A stretch of 64,000 nt of DNA from Phymatolithon calcareum. Its lineage: Eukaryota > Rhodophyta > Florideophyceae > Hapalidiales. Below are positions 41,474 to 51,699 of this stretch, one piece after another. The stretch is from contig OZ345368.1 of assembly GCA_977006965.1 (NCBI GenBank), positions 2,754,791 through 2,818,790 on the forward strand, written 5' to 3'. Position numbers and translations under genes: made by a program. Position 1 is the stretch's first letter; every line of letters begins with the position of its first letter. The notes beneath the pieces were generated by a model. That model was not told the DNA's origin. It saw only the letters and a program-made list of their open reading frames with translations, and made no database searches.

Positions 41474-43717
41474 AAATCGCAACCGTTTTGCGTCATTATT
41501 CAGCTCGAGCGGCTTTCGCCGCACCATACTCGCAAGGCCAGCACAACTCGTCCAGGACAGGAACAGCACATGAGTCGAGAGTAGCAACTCCAAACACCTT
41601 ACATGCTCTCGTCAACAGTTTGAATCACATAAAAATGAACAACTGCTTGCTCTACTCGAAGTGCTGTAGTTTATTGTAAAGGTGGTTGCTTGCTCTACTA
41701 TGCGGCGAGGAACGCTTTCGCGCACTCTATAGCTGTTTGTGGGAGCGACTGTGCACTTGATATCTTCAAGCGTTCTTGATGGTAGCAAGAAAATATTCAA
41801 CCTGAGAATTGTTGCATTTAAGTGCTTTGTTTCCGAAATGAAAAAGCAAGGAGTAGATGAAATACAAATGAAACAAATACGTGATCAGTGATCACAGAAT
41901 ATGACGAGGACAAACAATGTCGAAAGAAGCAATGACAAGAAAGCAACGTATTACCACCAACCAACTTCATCCTTCTTTGGACACCGCTTCGATCAACATC
42001 GTTTTATTGGTATTCAGCGAGAGTACCGTTCAAAAGTGAATGCGCCTTGTAGACAAGCTGTGCACCATCTGAAAATAGAAGGTTATTGCGAAAGTAGAGG
42101 AATTCCCTATGCATCTTGGATTCAGGAACATCAAATTTCTGAACGACTTCAGCAAAAATCCTTCTGCAAAATGAATATTGTCGAGAAAACTCTACCAAAC
42201 GCGGTAGAATAGGTCGGGCACCTCAGGACTATTATTCCCGGTGCCTCGCTCGCAGAACCGGCGCGTGGCGGCCCTGTGGCAGTGCGGCCCGTACGCGTGA
42301 ACTGCTTGTTGAGTGGGTGGCGCCTCCCAGGCGTATTCGGTTACGGGGGAAGACGGTGTGTGAAGTAGGATGTGTGTACTTGTACTTGATTCTAGTCTAG
42401 CTTATATAGTATCCATCTACAAGGGGGAGCTCGAGACTGATTTGGCTTAGACTGTAGTCTATTGCAGACATTGAACCGCACGCTAATTGAGATGTTTCGC
42501 TTCGCAACGTATGCGTGCCGTTAGGTGCTACCAAGACTATCTGCAAAGCTTACGCTATATCATGTAGCGTAAGCTTTGCAGATAGTCTCGAGAGCTGTGC
42601 TCGGTGCTCTGCACAGCGAGCTCTTGTTTCGGTTAGGTCTTCTGTAGGATATTGTCGGTATGCAACCGACAATATTATTTGTCTTCTCGTCTTGAACGTC
42701 AATCTCGGGTGATCGTTGCTTGACCGTTGACTGGCTGCGCCGTCCCTGCCCGTCGTTTCCTTCTTCCCTCCCGTTGTTCGTCTCGTCGTAAGAGGCGCAG
42801 TGTCGTCCGTTCGGCTATCACCAAGCTTATCTCTCTTTCCGACTAGAGTCGTCGTTGTCTCCGTTCCCGATGGCTCGCGCTCGTGCACGTTCCACACGAC
42901 CGCTAGAATTCCCGGAAGGCTACCGCGCTTACCCTCATCACCGGGACAATCGTGTTGCGCTCGTTGAGCTTCCGAAACCCAGTACGGCGTAGCCTCATGC
43001 CCGTGACTGATCATCACGCCCGCTTGTGTTCCCGCAAAACCCATGGAGTGCTCCGATGTCGATCTACACGCTTACTCTGTCTGGTGTGCCCTATTTATGG
43101 CGGGTATTGTTTGCTTGTCTTTCTTTCCTCCTCTTTTTGTCTTGTCTCTCCCCCTCTTTTCCTCTCTCTCATCTCTTGGAGTTTTCTTTCCCATGTGGCG
43201 TCGGGTTCTTTTGGAGCCTGGCGCTGCAATAAGTAAAGTAGCAAGATCAAGAAGACTTTGCTGGCTTATCCCGCCTTTCTCAAGCTGTCTTTTGGATCGG
43301 AAGCAACCACTGCTATCTCTATCTGCCTCTGTTCTTCGCCTCTACGTGTCTCACAGGAAAAACCATTTCCTGCATCCATGTTCCGTTCATGAGGTACCAT
43401 ATAAAGTACTGATTTTCTAGTATCTCTCAGTTCAAATCTGCTATCCTGGATTGCAGGGGTACCGCTAAGACACCTAATCAGACGTGCGTCTATTTCCAAC
43501 TCGCCGCTCTCTTCGCAAGGAGCCAAAGTCTAGTCACTGATCCCTATAAGTAGATGACTTGTCTCATGTTCTGAATAAAACGAACCAAGGGAGTAATCCT
43601 GCATTCTTTATCCACACTCCAGACCAGTACAGCATTACACTGAGAATGTAAAGATAAAGTTGGGCTTTTTCTTGAAAAGGGGTGATCTCTCTCCGATGAG
43701 ATGATCTCTACTACAAC

Positions 43718-44537
43718 CAGGCTTGGAACCAATTTGATTGCAATTCCAATTAATTGCAATTAATTGCAATTCGAGTTAATTGTACAATAGACTCGTGATT
43801 GAAATTTGCGAGGTACGTTGAGCATTTAATTGCAATGTGTATTTTTCACGAAGATTCAATTGCGATACGAATTGGGCTACGTTTTTCTCTATTTATATGC
43901 TGAAGCAGAAAAAAGCAACGTTTTCTTACGCATTCGATGCATTTGAATACGTACCCCTTTCGTACTTTCAACATACGTCTATGTTAGCACATTAATCTGA
44001 TGCAATTGCATCAGATAAACGTGGCTGCTGCATAGAAGTACGATGGTACTCCTATAAAAGCCAAAGAGACTGCTAAGTTAATATCGCCAGAGCCAAATTC
44101 ACCATGTCGCCTCCATCACGCAAACTGTCGAAGAAAGAGGTGGTCCTACTTCTCATGAAGAAGCTCCGCGAAGAACTTCGCGATGTCAATATTCGTCGAG
44201 GATCCCTTGTTCGAACAAATGTGACTTTTCAAGTGTTTCAGTGCCCGGGTGGAGAGACATGCACCTCCCAGTCAAAACCGGAGTTCGTTTTTGAGCACAA
44301 CAAGGGCTACACAAACCCCTACCACCATCTCAAGTAGAGCCTGGTGAACGGAAACGAAGAAGAGTTGGGCTTCGCTAATTGGTAAACGAATTGCAGTAAA
44401 GGGTAGAAATTGCAGTATCGATTGGAGTAGGGATTGCCAATTGCAGTTTAAATTGAAAAGAAGAAGCGACAAACAGTTGAATTGCACGATTGCTCTTTCC
44501 TTCAGCAATTCCAGCAATTAAATTGGTTCCAAGCCTG
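43718..44537 (+). mobile_element. hAT-like element, 820 bp, second family
   Basis: Termini CAGGCTTGGAACCAATTT and (inverted) at the right end are flanked by the 8-bp duplication ACTACAAC (43710-43717, 44538-44545). The unoccupied site is intact in copy 1 at about 14089-14096. Subterminal AATTGCAATT motifs resemble those of the 1,595-bp elements, although the tips differ (CAGGCTTGG against CAGGGGTCG). It contains a 77-codon ORF with its own TATA box. Confidence 0.9.
44104..44337 (+). CDS. 77-residue BED-finger-like remnant of a hAT transposase
   Basis: The ORF starts MSPPSRKLSKKEVVLLLM and ends HNKGYTNPYHHLK. The order of an aromatic stretch (VTFQVFQC), a Cys pair (CPGGETC), and NPYHHLK resembles the BED zinc finger at the N-terminus of hAT transposases, where a Cys pair precedes a His pair near TNLxxHL. 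A TATA box (CTATAAAAG, about 44053) lies about 45 bp upstream, so the short protein may be expressed. It could act as a DNA-binding competitor of the full transposase; that is inference. Confidence 0.5.
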   Translation: MSPPSRKLSKKEVVLLLMKKLREELRDVNIRRGSLVRTNVTFQVFQCPGGETCTSQSKPEFVFEHNKGYTNPYHHLK

Positions 44538-44638
44538 ACTACAACTGCGAAGGGGGAATTGCTTAAGTAGGCTTCCTATTACCTTCCAGTGATGGGATTT
44601 GCCGGAAGCATATTGCGTGCTTCCTGCTCGCAGAACTT

Positions 44639-44935
44639 ATGCCGAAATTTAGGTCGCCATTTAGGTCGCCTCTTCGCGTAGCTTCAGGTTCCACTGCATC
44701 AGTGCGTGTCCACACGGACATCCAAGATAAACTTGCCCTGCAAGTCTGGGAACAACATGAAGAACGTCGTGCCAGAAAAATTACCCCTTCAGAAAATTGT
44801 CTACCCCACCAAGAAGTGCGGATGAAAGAAAGAAGGCACAGAAATCTATTCAGAAGATGGTTTGTAGGCCACCTTCCAAGAAATAAGAAAAAAGTTGATA
44901 GAAAAAATGGACAGTCAAGGAGCGGGGGCAGTTAG
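44639..44935 (+). CDS. 98-residue basic ORF, copy 2
   Basis: Counterpart of the minus-strand ORF at 16710-17006. It is strongly basic (RMKERRHRNLFRRWF, HLPRNKKKVDRKNG). Downstream, a second coding-like frame (AQEIDEIIRNSINPLNF..., about 45077-45313) is also shared with copy 1. Between them copy 2 has an extra 84 bp that includes GTAAGC and ends CTCCAG, so an intron in this position is possible. Family unknown. Confidence 0.35.
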   Translation: MPKFRSPFRSPLRVASGSTASVRVHTDIQDKLALQVWEQHEERRARKITPSENCLPHQEVRMKERRHRNLFRRWFVGHLPRNKKKVDRKNGQSRSGGS

Positions 44936-45347
44936 AACACTCACCAGCATGTGGCAACTGAGTAAGCCTTGCCCATATCTTTGGAAGTCTGCGGGGCTTT
45001 TAAATAAACTTTGCTCAAAAAAACTCTCCAGTATCTTGAAGAAGGCTCTACATGAGCCCCTATTGAGGAGAACAACGTGGCCCAAGAAATTGACGAAATA
45101 ATACGAAACTCTATAAATCCTCTCAATTTCAATTCCTCTGTAGGAGAATATGACGCCGTTGTATCTAATGAGCTTTGTTGCCATGTTCAACAGATGTTCC
45201 GTCCATGTGGAGCATCTCTTTCATCTGAACGAAGAGAGGGTAGAAGTCAGAACAATTTGAATACTATTTATTCCAGAGCTTTGTGCAATCCCCAACTTGA
45301 GAGCTTGAAATAAAGATTGTAATCAATATGATCAATAAAATTCTCGA

Positions 45348-46265
45348 CATGCTATGCATCTGACGCCATGGACGACAAGAGTTCAAACAGCAATTGCAGA
45401 CGTGGAGAAGACTTTTTTCGGACAAGTATTTGGTCCATGCGCAAAAAATCGAACCGCGAGACTTCGTCTTCTCTGTCGCATTCATAATGCGGAAGACAGA
45501 AGACTAGTTCTAGCGTTACGAATGCTTGAACGAGCCAGAACAAGGAAAATTGGCTTGCTCGCAGTCCCAAGAGAGGAAAGAGGCGTTGAGGAATTGCAAT
45601 GGGTGTGTCGTGACATATCATCAATGTTACATCACGACCTATTCGAGACGGCACTAACCTATCTCAAGCAGCGAGTTTCAGCAAAATCGTTGAGGGACCT
45701 GATCTTTAAAGACGAAGGAGAAGGCTTGGAGGCGAGCAGAAAGAGGAATATTCCTTATGATATTCCCGGGTCTACTCCCGCCATCATCAGACTACCGAAA
45801 GCACGTCACTGCCAATTGGCGATTAAATGGGCATTCGGACGTTTTCCCCCGTTGAGTACCACACTTCTGGAAGACAAATTCGGTGAAATCGTACCAACTC
45901 TCATGAACAAGCTCGAAGTGTACCTTCAAAGATATCGACTAACAGAAGAGGAGACTAGTGAGACTGAAAAGGCACTTGACAAAGTACTATTCCTCACAAT
46001 CGTCTTCTATGACGACATGGAATAGACCAAGACAAAATAGAACGGCGACGCTGAGATTCCTACGAACAGGACAAGTGGACTCTAAGCTTTTCCGTCCACC
46101 TTCTCTGGAGGAGGATTTTTGCAGCTAGGGCTACGACGATAGCAACGAGCCCGGGGTTTGCGGGCTTTAACAGAGTAACGGAGCTACCAAGGTAGTAGCA
46201 TCTGAAACGCATCTCCCTTGCAGTCTTATGAGTGTTTCTGAGGGCGTTTAATAAATTCAAAAAAA
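45348..46265 (+). mobile_element. 5'-truncated LINE copy
   Basis: Matches the last about 900 bp of the LINE at 34168-39187, from the CATGC(A/T)...CTGACGCCATGG region to AATAAATTCAAAAAAA. It retains the C-terminal 223 codons of ORF2 intact (45354-46025), but there is no start. A roughly 18-bp extra piece near 46150 distinguishes it. The flanks TTCTCGA (45341-45347) and TTATCGA (46266-46272) are a 7-bp duplication with one mismatch. Copy 1 shows the empty site, inverted, at about 16384. Confidence 0.9.
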
Positions 46266-46800
46266 TTATCGATGAAAAACAGTCGAACCCGTTGAACTGC
46301 AACCCCCGAAGCTGCAGAACCCGAATTCGTGACATGTATAACTTGAAGTAACTAAATTTAAATACACCCTGCAATGTGGAATTTAGCAGCAGAATGAGAG
46401 GCCTCCTTTAATTTTGAATGAAATTTCGATAGTATGGATTACAAAAGACGTTTCCTTCTCGTCACAAAGCGTACAACGAGCTAACCGTCTTCTCAGTTCG
46501 ATGCGTACTTAGCTGTTGCGCCGTTCGCGCTTGGCAGTAGAGATCATCGGCTATGGTCGATAAGGGAGGTTGCTCGTCCCTTGATATATCTCAATATACG
46601 CTCCGATCACAAGAGGGTTCTCAAGCATACCAAGGTCAGTGATTGGTTGAGCTGAACTTCGTACATGACTGGGTAGCATTTCTGTGAAACTCTTGATGAT
46701 AAATCTTTTTGGATTGCAATACCTCTATTAGTGCAAGCCAACTTGCTTTGCCGCTGTGTTGCAGCTCTATTGAGTATAATACAATAGCATAACTATTCAT

Positions 46801-48537
46801 AGATGCTGTAGATTATGCGGTGGCGTGGTTCAAAGGGAAAATCTGCCTCTTTCTTGTGGACGATCTGTGGCCTACACAAAAGTGCAAAATTGAGTTCTTG
46901 CACTTCGTCAGATGTTAAGGTCATGTCCACAAAGCTGCATGGCGATAACGACGAGAAATACACTCGTTACAGACGCCGCTGGGCATCTCAAGTCACAACA
47001 TAGCCTAACCGTTCGTGATACAGTAGCGTAGAACCACAGAATAGATCGGCAGCGAATCTCTGTGCACACTTACATGTGCGTACGCACAAGTTGCCAAAAG
47101 AGAGTGATGCACTTTACTGTACATTACGGATTGTGATTTGAATAAGTGAGAACTGAGAACATTCCCCGCCGGGCCACTCCGACGCGGTCGTCCGTCCACC
47201 CATTTTGCCTTCGTATTTCCATAAGAATCTCCCCCACCGGCCTGCACATCGGCAATTACCTCATCTTCGCCGTCCAATCGCAGTCTTGTTCTCCGCAAAA
47301 TCTCCCTGACCTCTCAAACTTCCTCTGCCCCAGCGGCCATGACCTTCTAAACCATGAGTCGCCCCAGACACGCGCACTTGCGCCGAAATCGAGCAGCACG
47401 TAGGTTCATCCTTATTTTTCGGCCGGCTCTGGCGCCTCGCGAACGGCAGCTTCCCCGCGCGACGAGTCCACGCCACCGGGCGGGGCGGAACTCCGTCGGT
47501 GCCTCGTAAACCGCTGCGTCGCCGTGAGCGTGCACCACGTATCACAAGTGGTGCCTCTGCATCGCCGGGGACGACTCATGACGCAGACACGCCGGTGACG
47601 CGCCGGTGACGAGCAGGCCGCCGAGCAGCGGCGGATGCAAGCACAGTGCCTCGACAAGGGCCGTGCGCGGTACGACGTCGTTCTACGACTTTCCAGACGG
47701 CGGGTGACTGGGGGCAGAGAACGAAGCGAAGGGGGGAGATGAGCCCGCTTGTTGTACTTATCCACACTGAACTGGAGCGCAACGACAAGAACTCTTCGAG
47801 TACGCCGCCAATTCGCACGAAGAGTGCGGCAAACGGGGTGTTCAGCGCAGACGAGACGGCGCCAGAAGTGGATTGGCGAGCGAATGTGACGGCAGATGTG
47901 GCTTGCGGTGCACGTATCTTGGCGATAGCGCAGCGAAAATGTCGAAGAGGCGCGTACGAGCGCACGCTCCTTTCGCTCGGACAGAGCGGCAGATGAGCAC
48001 GTACACTTGGGGAGTACGGCGATTAGCGCTGAGAAGAGTGCATTGCACAGCGCGAAATTCTCACACGGAGACATCAGGCAGCTCTTCGAGGACGAGTGTC
48101 GTGACGATTCTCACTCAGAGCGGGAACAGTTTAGGCAACGAGGTTTTGAATCGGAAGTACAGGCGAAAACGTTCGTTTGAGTGCATATTCATGGCATAGA
48201 AGCGTCGAGTTGGTGACCGGCGCAGGGTTCGACAGTGCTTCATTCGATAATCAGTTTACATATCCCAACGGTATGGGAGGCCAGCCCTAAAACGAACACT
48301 TTTCTTTCCGAGTTGAATTCCCAGGGCTCATCTGCCTTTGCAATCATTGTCCTCCAGTCGAGTAAATTAGAATACACGCCCCCTTTCGCAGTATATTTCA
48401 GAACTATATGGTACATATGAATTTGGCCGAAGGCAAGAAACATATTGACCACAGCTGCGGATAATTTTTTCATCGTGGTCATCTTGGATAGAAAAGTGGG
48501 ATTCCCATTCTGAATCCCACTCGATTTGCCGTGTTTC
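46801..48537. other. no certain gene; GC-rich patch 47.15-48.0 kb
   Basis: A GC-rich stretch has overlapping Arg-rich ORFs on both strands, typical of GC-rich non-coding or decayed sequence. Near 47215-47265 the plus strand reads RISPTGLHIGNYL, resembling the ATP-binding signature of tryptophanyl-tRNA synthetase, without further support. No boundaries or repeats are visible. Confidence 0.3.
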
Positions 48538-48879
48538 TCAATTTCGAATAATTGATCTTTCCGTCGAATGTCGAGACAGAACAAAAATCTCGTCATCGCT
48601 TTCGGCCAGAAAAGTAATATAAGCACGACAATTGCAGCTGTCCCGTTCATTGAGAGACCCGATTTCTTTCTGCGTTTCAGCGTTCCATATTTTAATGTAG
48701 AAACTGTACATCCCTGCGATAATTCGACGTACATCGCAGCAAAACACAACGCAGCGCGGATTACAATATCCGTAAAAAAGTTCTCCAATCGGAGCACATG
48801 TCTTTGTTTTCCAATGCTCTAGAAATCCGTTAGAACCGGTGACCACCTTGCTACCGTGAGGGTTCAACACAACTGATAT
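48538..48879 (-). pseudogene. WD40-repeat protein fragment
   Basis: On the minus strand the peptide begins ISVVLNPHGSKVVTGSNG, continues FLEHWKTKTCAPIGELF, then RRIIAGMYSFYIKIWNAE followed by TQKEIGSL. This is the S-x-DG-x-x-(I/V)-x-(S/T)-G-S...(I/L)-x-(I/L)-W-(D/N) pattern of about one and a half to two consecutive WD40 repeats. A stop (TAA) lies immediately upstream and no ATG is available; downstream the frame is lost after 48538, although coding-like traces continue to about 48300. It is a fragment of a WD40 protein, possibly of the large NACHT/WD40 type. Confidence 0.6.
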
Positions 48880-51690
48880 TTATCGATATGGACGCCACGC
48901 TACAGGCACCCCAATCTGCTGACCTGTCTGCGTGTCTCACAGACGTACTGTTCCGTCACGGGATACAGTACCAACTCGTAACTAATTTCTGCTTATCGAA
49001 ACGTCTCGAAACGCCTTTCTAAATTCTTTGTCACGTTCCTGTGCTTCCAATCTTGTCCATGACCACGACAACGCCCGAGTTCTTCTTGCAGAACATATCT
49101 ACAACACCGGCAACGAATACCGCTCGTGGAGCAGATCCGTCTGGTGTCGTGGGTATCTTGCAAGAATCCGGCGAAGAACTCAGCTAGGAATCCTTCTGTC
49201 AAGGAGGAATGCCGATAGCGCTAGATCTCGAGTTCGTTCGAGAAGAAACGTCGGAACTGGCTTTCCCTGAGCACGTATTGGGTCCATATAGTATGTTGCA
49301 AGAGACACGGTCCCTCATTCACGCCATCGAAGAGATCTGGGGTGAAGCCGATTTGCGAAAAGTTTTCGTGTCTAGTGTGCGCTTGCACTGAAGAGTACAT
49401 TTTTCCCATTTCAACGCACGGTCATACTCTCCCACTCGCAGAGCCGTTATATGACACGACAGAAAGGACAGGCCATTCCTTCTGAGACTCGTGATGCGGA
49501 ACTTTGCGCTTTCGCTTCTCCATAGTACCACGGAACAGAAGATTTCTCGTCCCAAGAGAACTCCGGGGAAACTCCTTAGACCGACACCGGGAAAAGTCTT
49601 CCATGTCCGTAACAGAGCTTCAGCCGCCACCTGGGTAGTTTCGGAAGCGGAGAGGCTCTTGTATAGCCTTTCTAAATAGGGGTTTAAAAATATAAATTTC
49701 GTGCAAGAAATTTCAAAGTTTAATATTAAACCAAATTTATTACAAATTCCCACTTTTGAGATTTCTACAATTTATATCCCGAAATACAGTGTGGCACATT
49801 CCATTTAGGACACTTCTTCTTAATAATGTTACTTGAAAGTGACCCATATACTTTCCACTGGCTCATAACCCGCCGGATAAAAGATTTGAACATTTACCCT
49901 CTGCACGAGACCCTCTCAGATGCCCTATTTTATGGGTGTTTGAAGATTGCAAGTTATCATGAAATTCCGCTTGCATCTAAGTCTCCCACTAGTCGAGCCT
50001 ATATTTTAGATATTTTTTCGCCTGTATGTCCCAGGTGGTGCATTTTTCCTTCGCGCTCACATCGATGAGACTTGCACCGTTCGAAAGCTCTTGCCAAGTT
50101 TGCGCGCGCGACAATATCTTACAACTAAGACACCACTTTTTCAGCGTTTGATAACGTGCCGAAAAGCGCGCAGTGTATAAGAGTGCGCAAACAGGAAGAT
50201 CGTGCGCCATCTCCGCGAAAAACCGTCCTGAGATAATGAGAAATGTACATAATTTCCAAATGGCCAGTGAAAAAGAGCTTTGCGATTCTATTACTAATCG
50301 TTATGTTTCTTTGGGAATTATTCCCAATTACAAGTACTTTGCATGAAGCATCACAAATTAGAAGTTCTATCATGGCATAAGTGATTTATGGTTGCCTAGC
50401 ACCGTTTCCAGCGCTGGCGTCAGTGAATTATGGTTAGCTAGAACAATTTACAGCACAGCGAAAGTGTGCCGGAAAATGTGAATATTGAATGGAGATTAAA
50501 AATTGGTGCGGTATCATATGTCACTGAGACAGGAAAAGTCGGTGCACATTTCATGGCAAGTGTAGGACTATGGGGAAAAATTATGAATTTATATTCGCTG
50601 CTTTGGTCCGCGTCGCATGTTGGAACATAATGACGTGTTCGAACTGTCAGCCAACTAACGCGTAGAGTAGATATACGACGAGGCTATTATCTTGCTACCC
50701 GGTTGTAAAATAGTGGCCTTCTCTTTGCTAAAACGGTTAGCCCGGGATTGAGACATGTGGGTGAACGGAATGCGCACGGTGCGTGTAGCGAGCACATGGA
50801 TATCATATATGATACAATTCTGAAATATTGCTCAATTGAACGTGGGGCCATTTGTAATGACATTACTTGTTGTGTGCAAGGGGGAGCTGTTCGAGCGATA
50901 TGTTGATGAGAACGTGACGGAAGTCTATTGGCTGCAGTTTAATACGTGCAATGCACAATGGACATAAACCCGAGATTGATCTTTTTACCTACTGCGTTCG
51001 GATGTACTAGTGTTTCCGATTTCTCTGTTCGATGTTGCAAAGTGCGGACGAAGGACATGTGAGCTTCCAACGTGGGAAAGTCGATAATCGTTTAGATGTG
51101 TAGAATTTTGAAGTGGTGTGGGGTGAGTAGAAGTTGTGGTGTAGAAGCGATTGAGATAAAGAACATTTTTAATGTCGTCAGATATGCAGCTCGGGAATGT
51201 GAAAGGTCTGTTACATTTCTCAGAAATTTATGTAGGAATCGTAGAGTAGACGTCGAGTTTCCCAGAGCGGAGACGATCGAATCCGAAATCAGTACCACCA
51301 TGCTTCTGGAAGAAGACATGGCGTTTCTTTTCTTTCTCACGGCATTCACCCTTGCCCAGTGACGGCGTCCTTCATTTGTGCGAAAGAAGAGTGCCGGTCA
51401 GAGGTCGTGGCGATCTGCAAGACATATTTTGAGCATCTGAGAATAAATTCTCACAACATCTGTGAAGGCGAAGCGGCGAAACTGTGGTGTGCCGCCGATC
51501 AGTGCACCGCGTCTTGACATGTCGATGTCAGAGAACGTCGTAGTGCCAAAGTTTGTCCAGCAAAAAATCTTCTAAACAGCTTTTCCTCATCGAAGATGCG
51601 GAGGGCGGGAACGATCGCCCCAGTGATGGTGATGCTGATATCTTCGCTCCGGTTGCCAGATACGACCCTGGAGAAGTATCATCGACGTAT
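48880..51690. other. 2.8 kb with no recognisable gene
   Basis: Only short unrelated ORFs; becomes AT-rich and featureless from about 49680. A minus-strand ORF at 51528-51947 overlaps the start of the helicase relic and appears to be its antisense shadow. Confidence 0.35.
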
Positions 51691-51699
51691 GTTCGAGCG

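Larger units (their letters stand above)
27707..46800 (+). repeat. segmental duplication, copy 2 with nested insertions
   Basis: Homologous to 8563-14176 and to the inverted 15852-17028. Without insertions the unit is about 6-7 kb. Insertions unique to this copy are the SINE-like piece (28209), the LTR retrotransposon with internal LINE (30355-41473), the hAT-like element (43718-44537) and the truncated LINE (45348-46265). Homology with copy 1 ends at AACTATTCAT near 46800. Differences between the copies visible by eye are mainly transitions, many at CpG. Confidence 0.9.

Noticed and set aside
47215-47270. Similarity to the tryptophanyl-tRNA synthetase signature (RISPTGLHIGNYL)
   Set aside because: Only about 12 residues match, the preceding and following sequence shows no synthetase motif, and the frame is GC-rich and short. 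Chance or a very small relic cannot be told apart.
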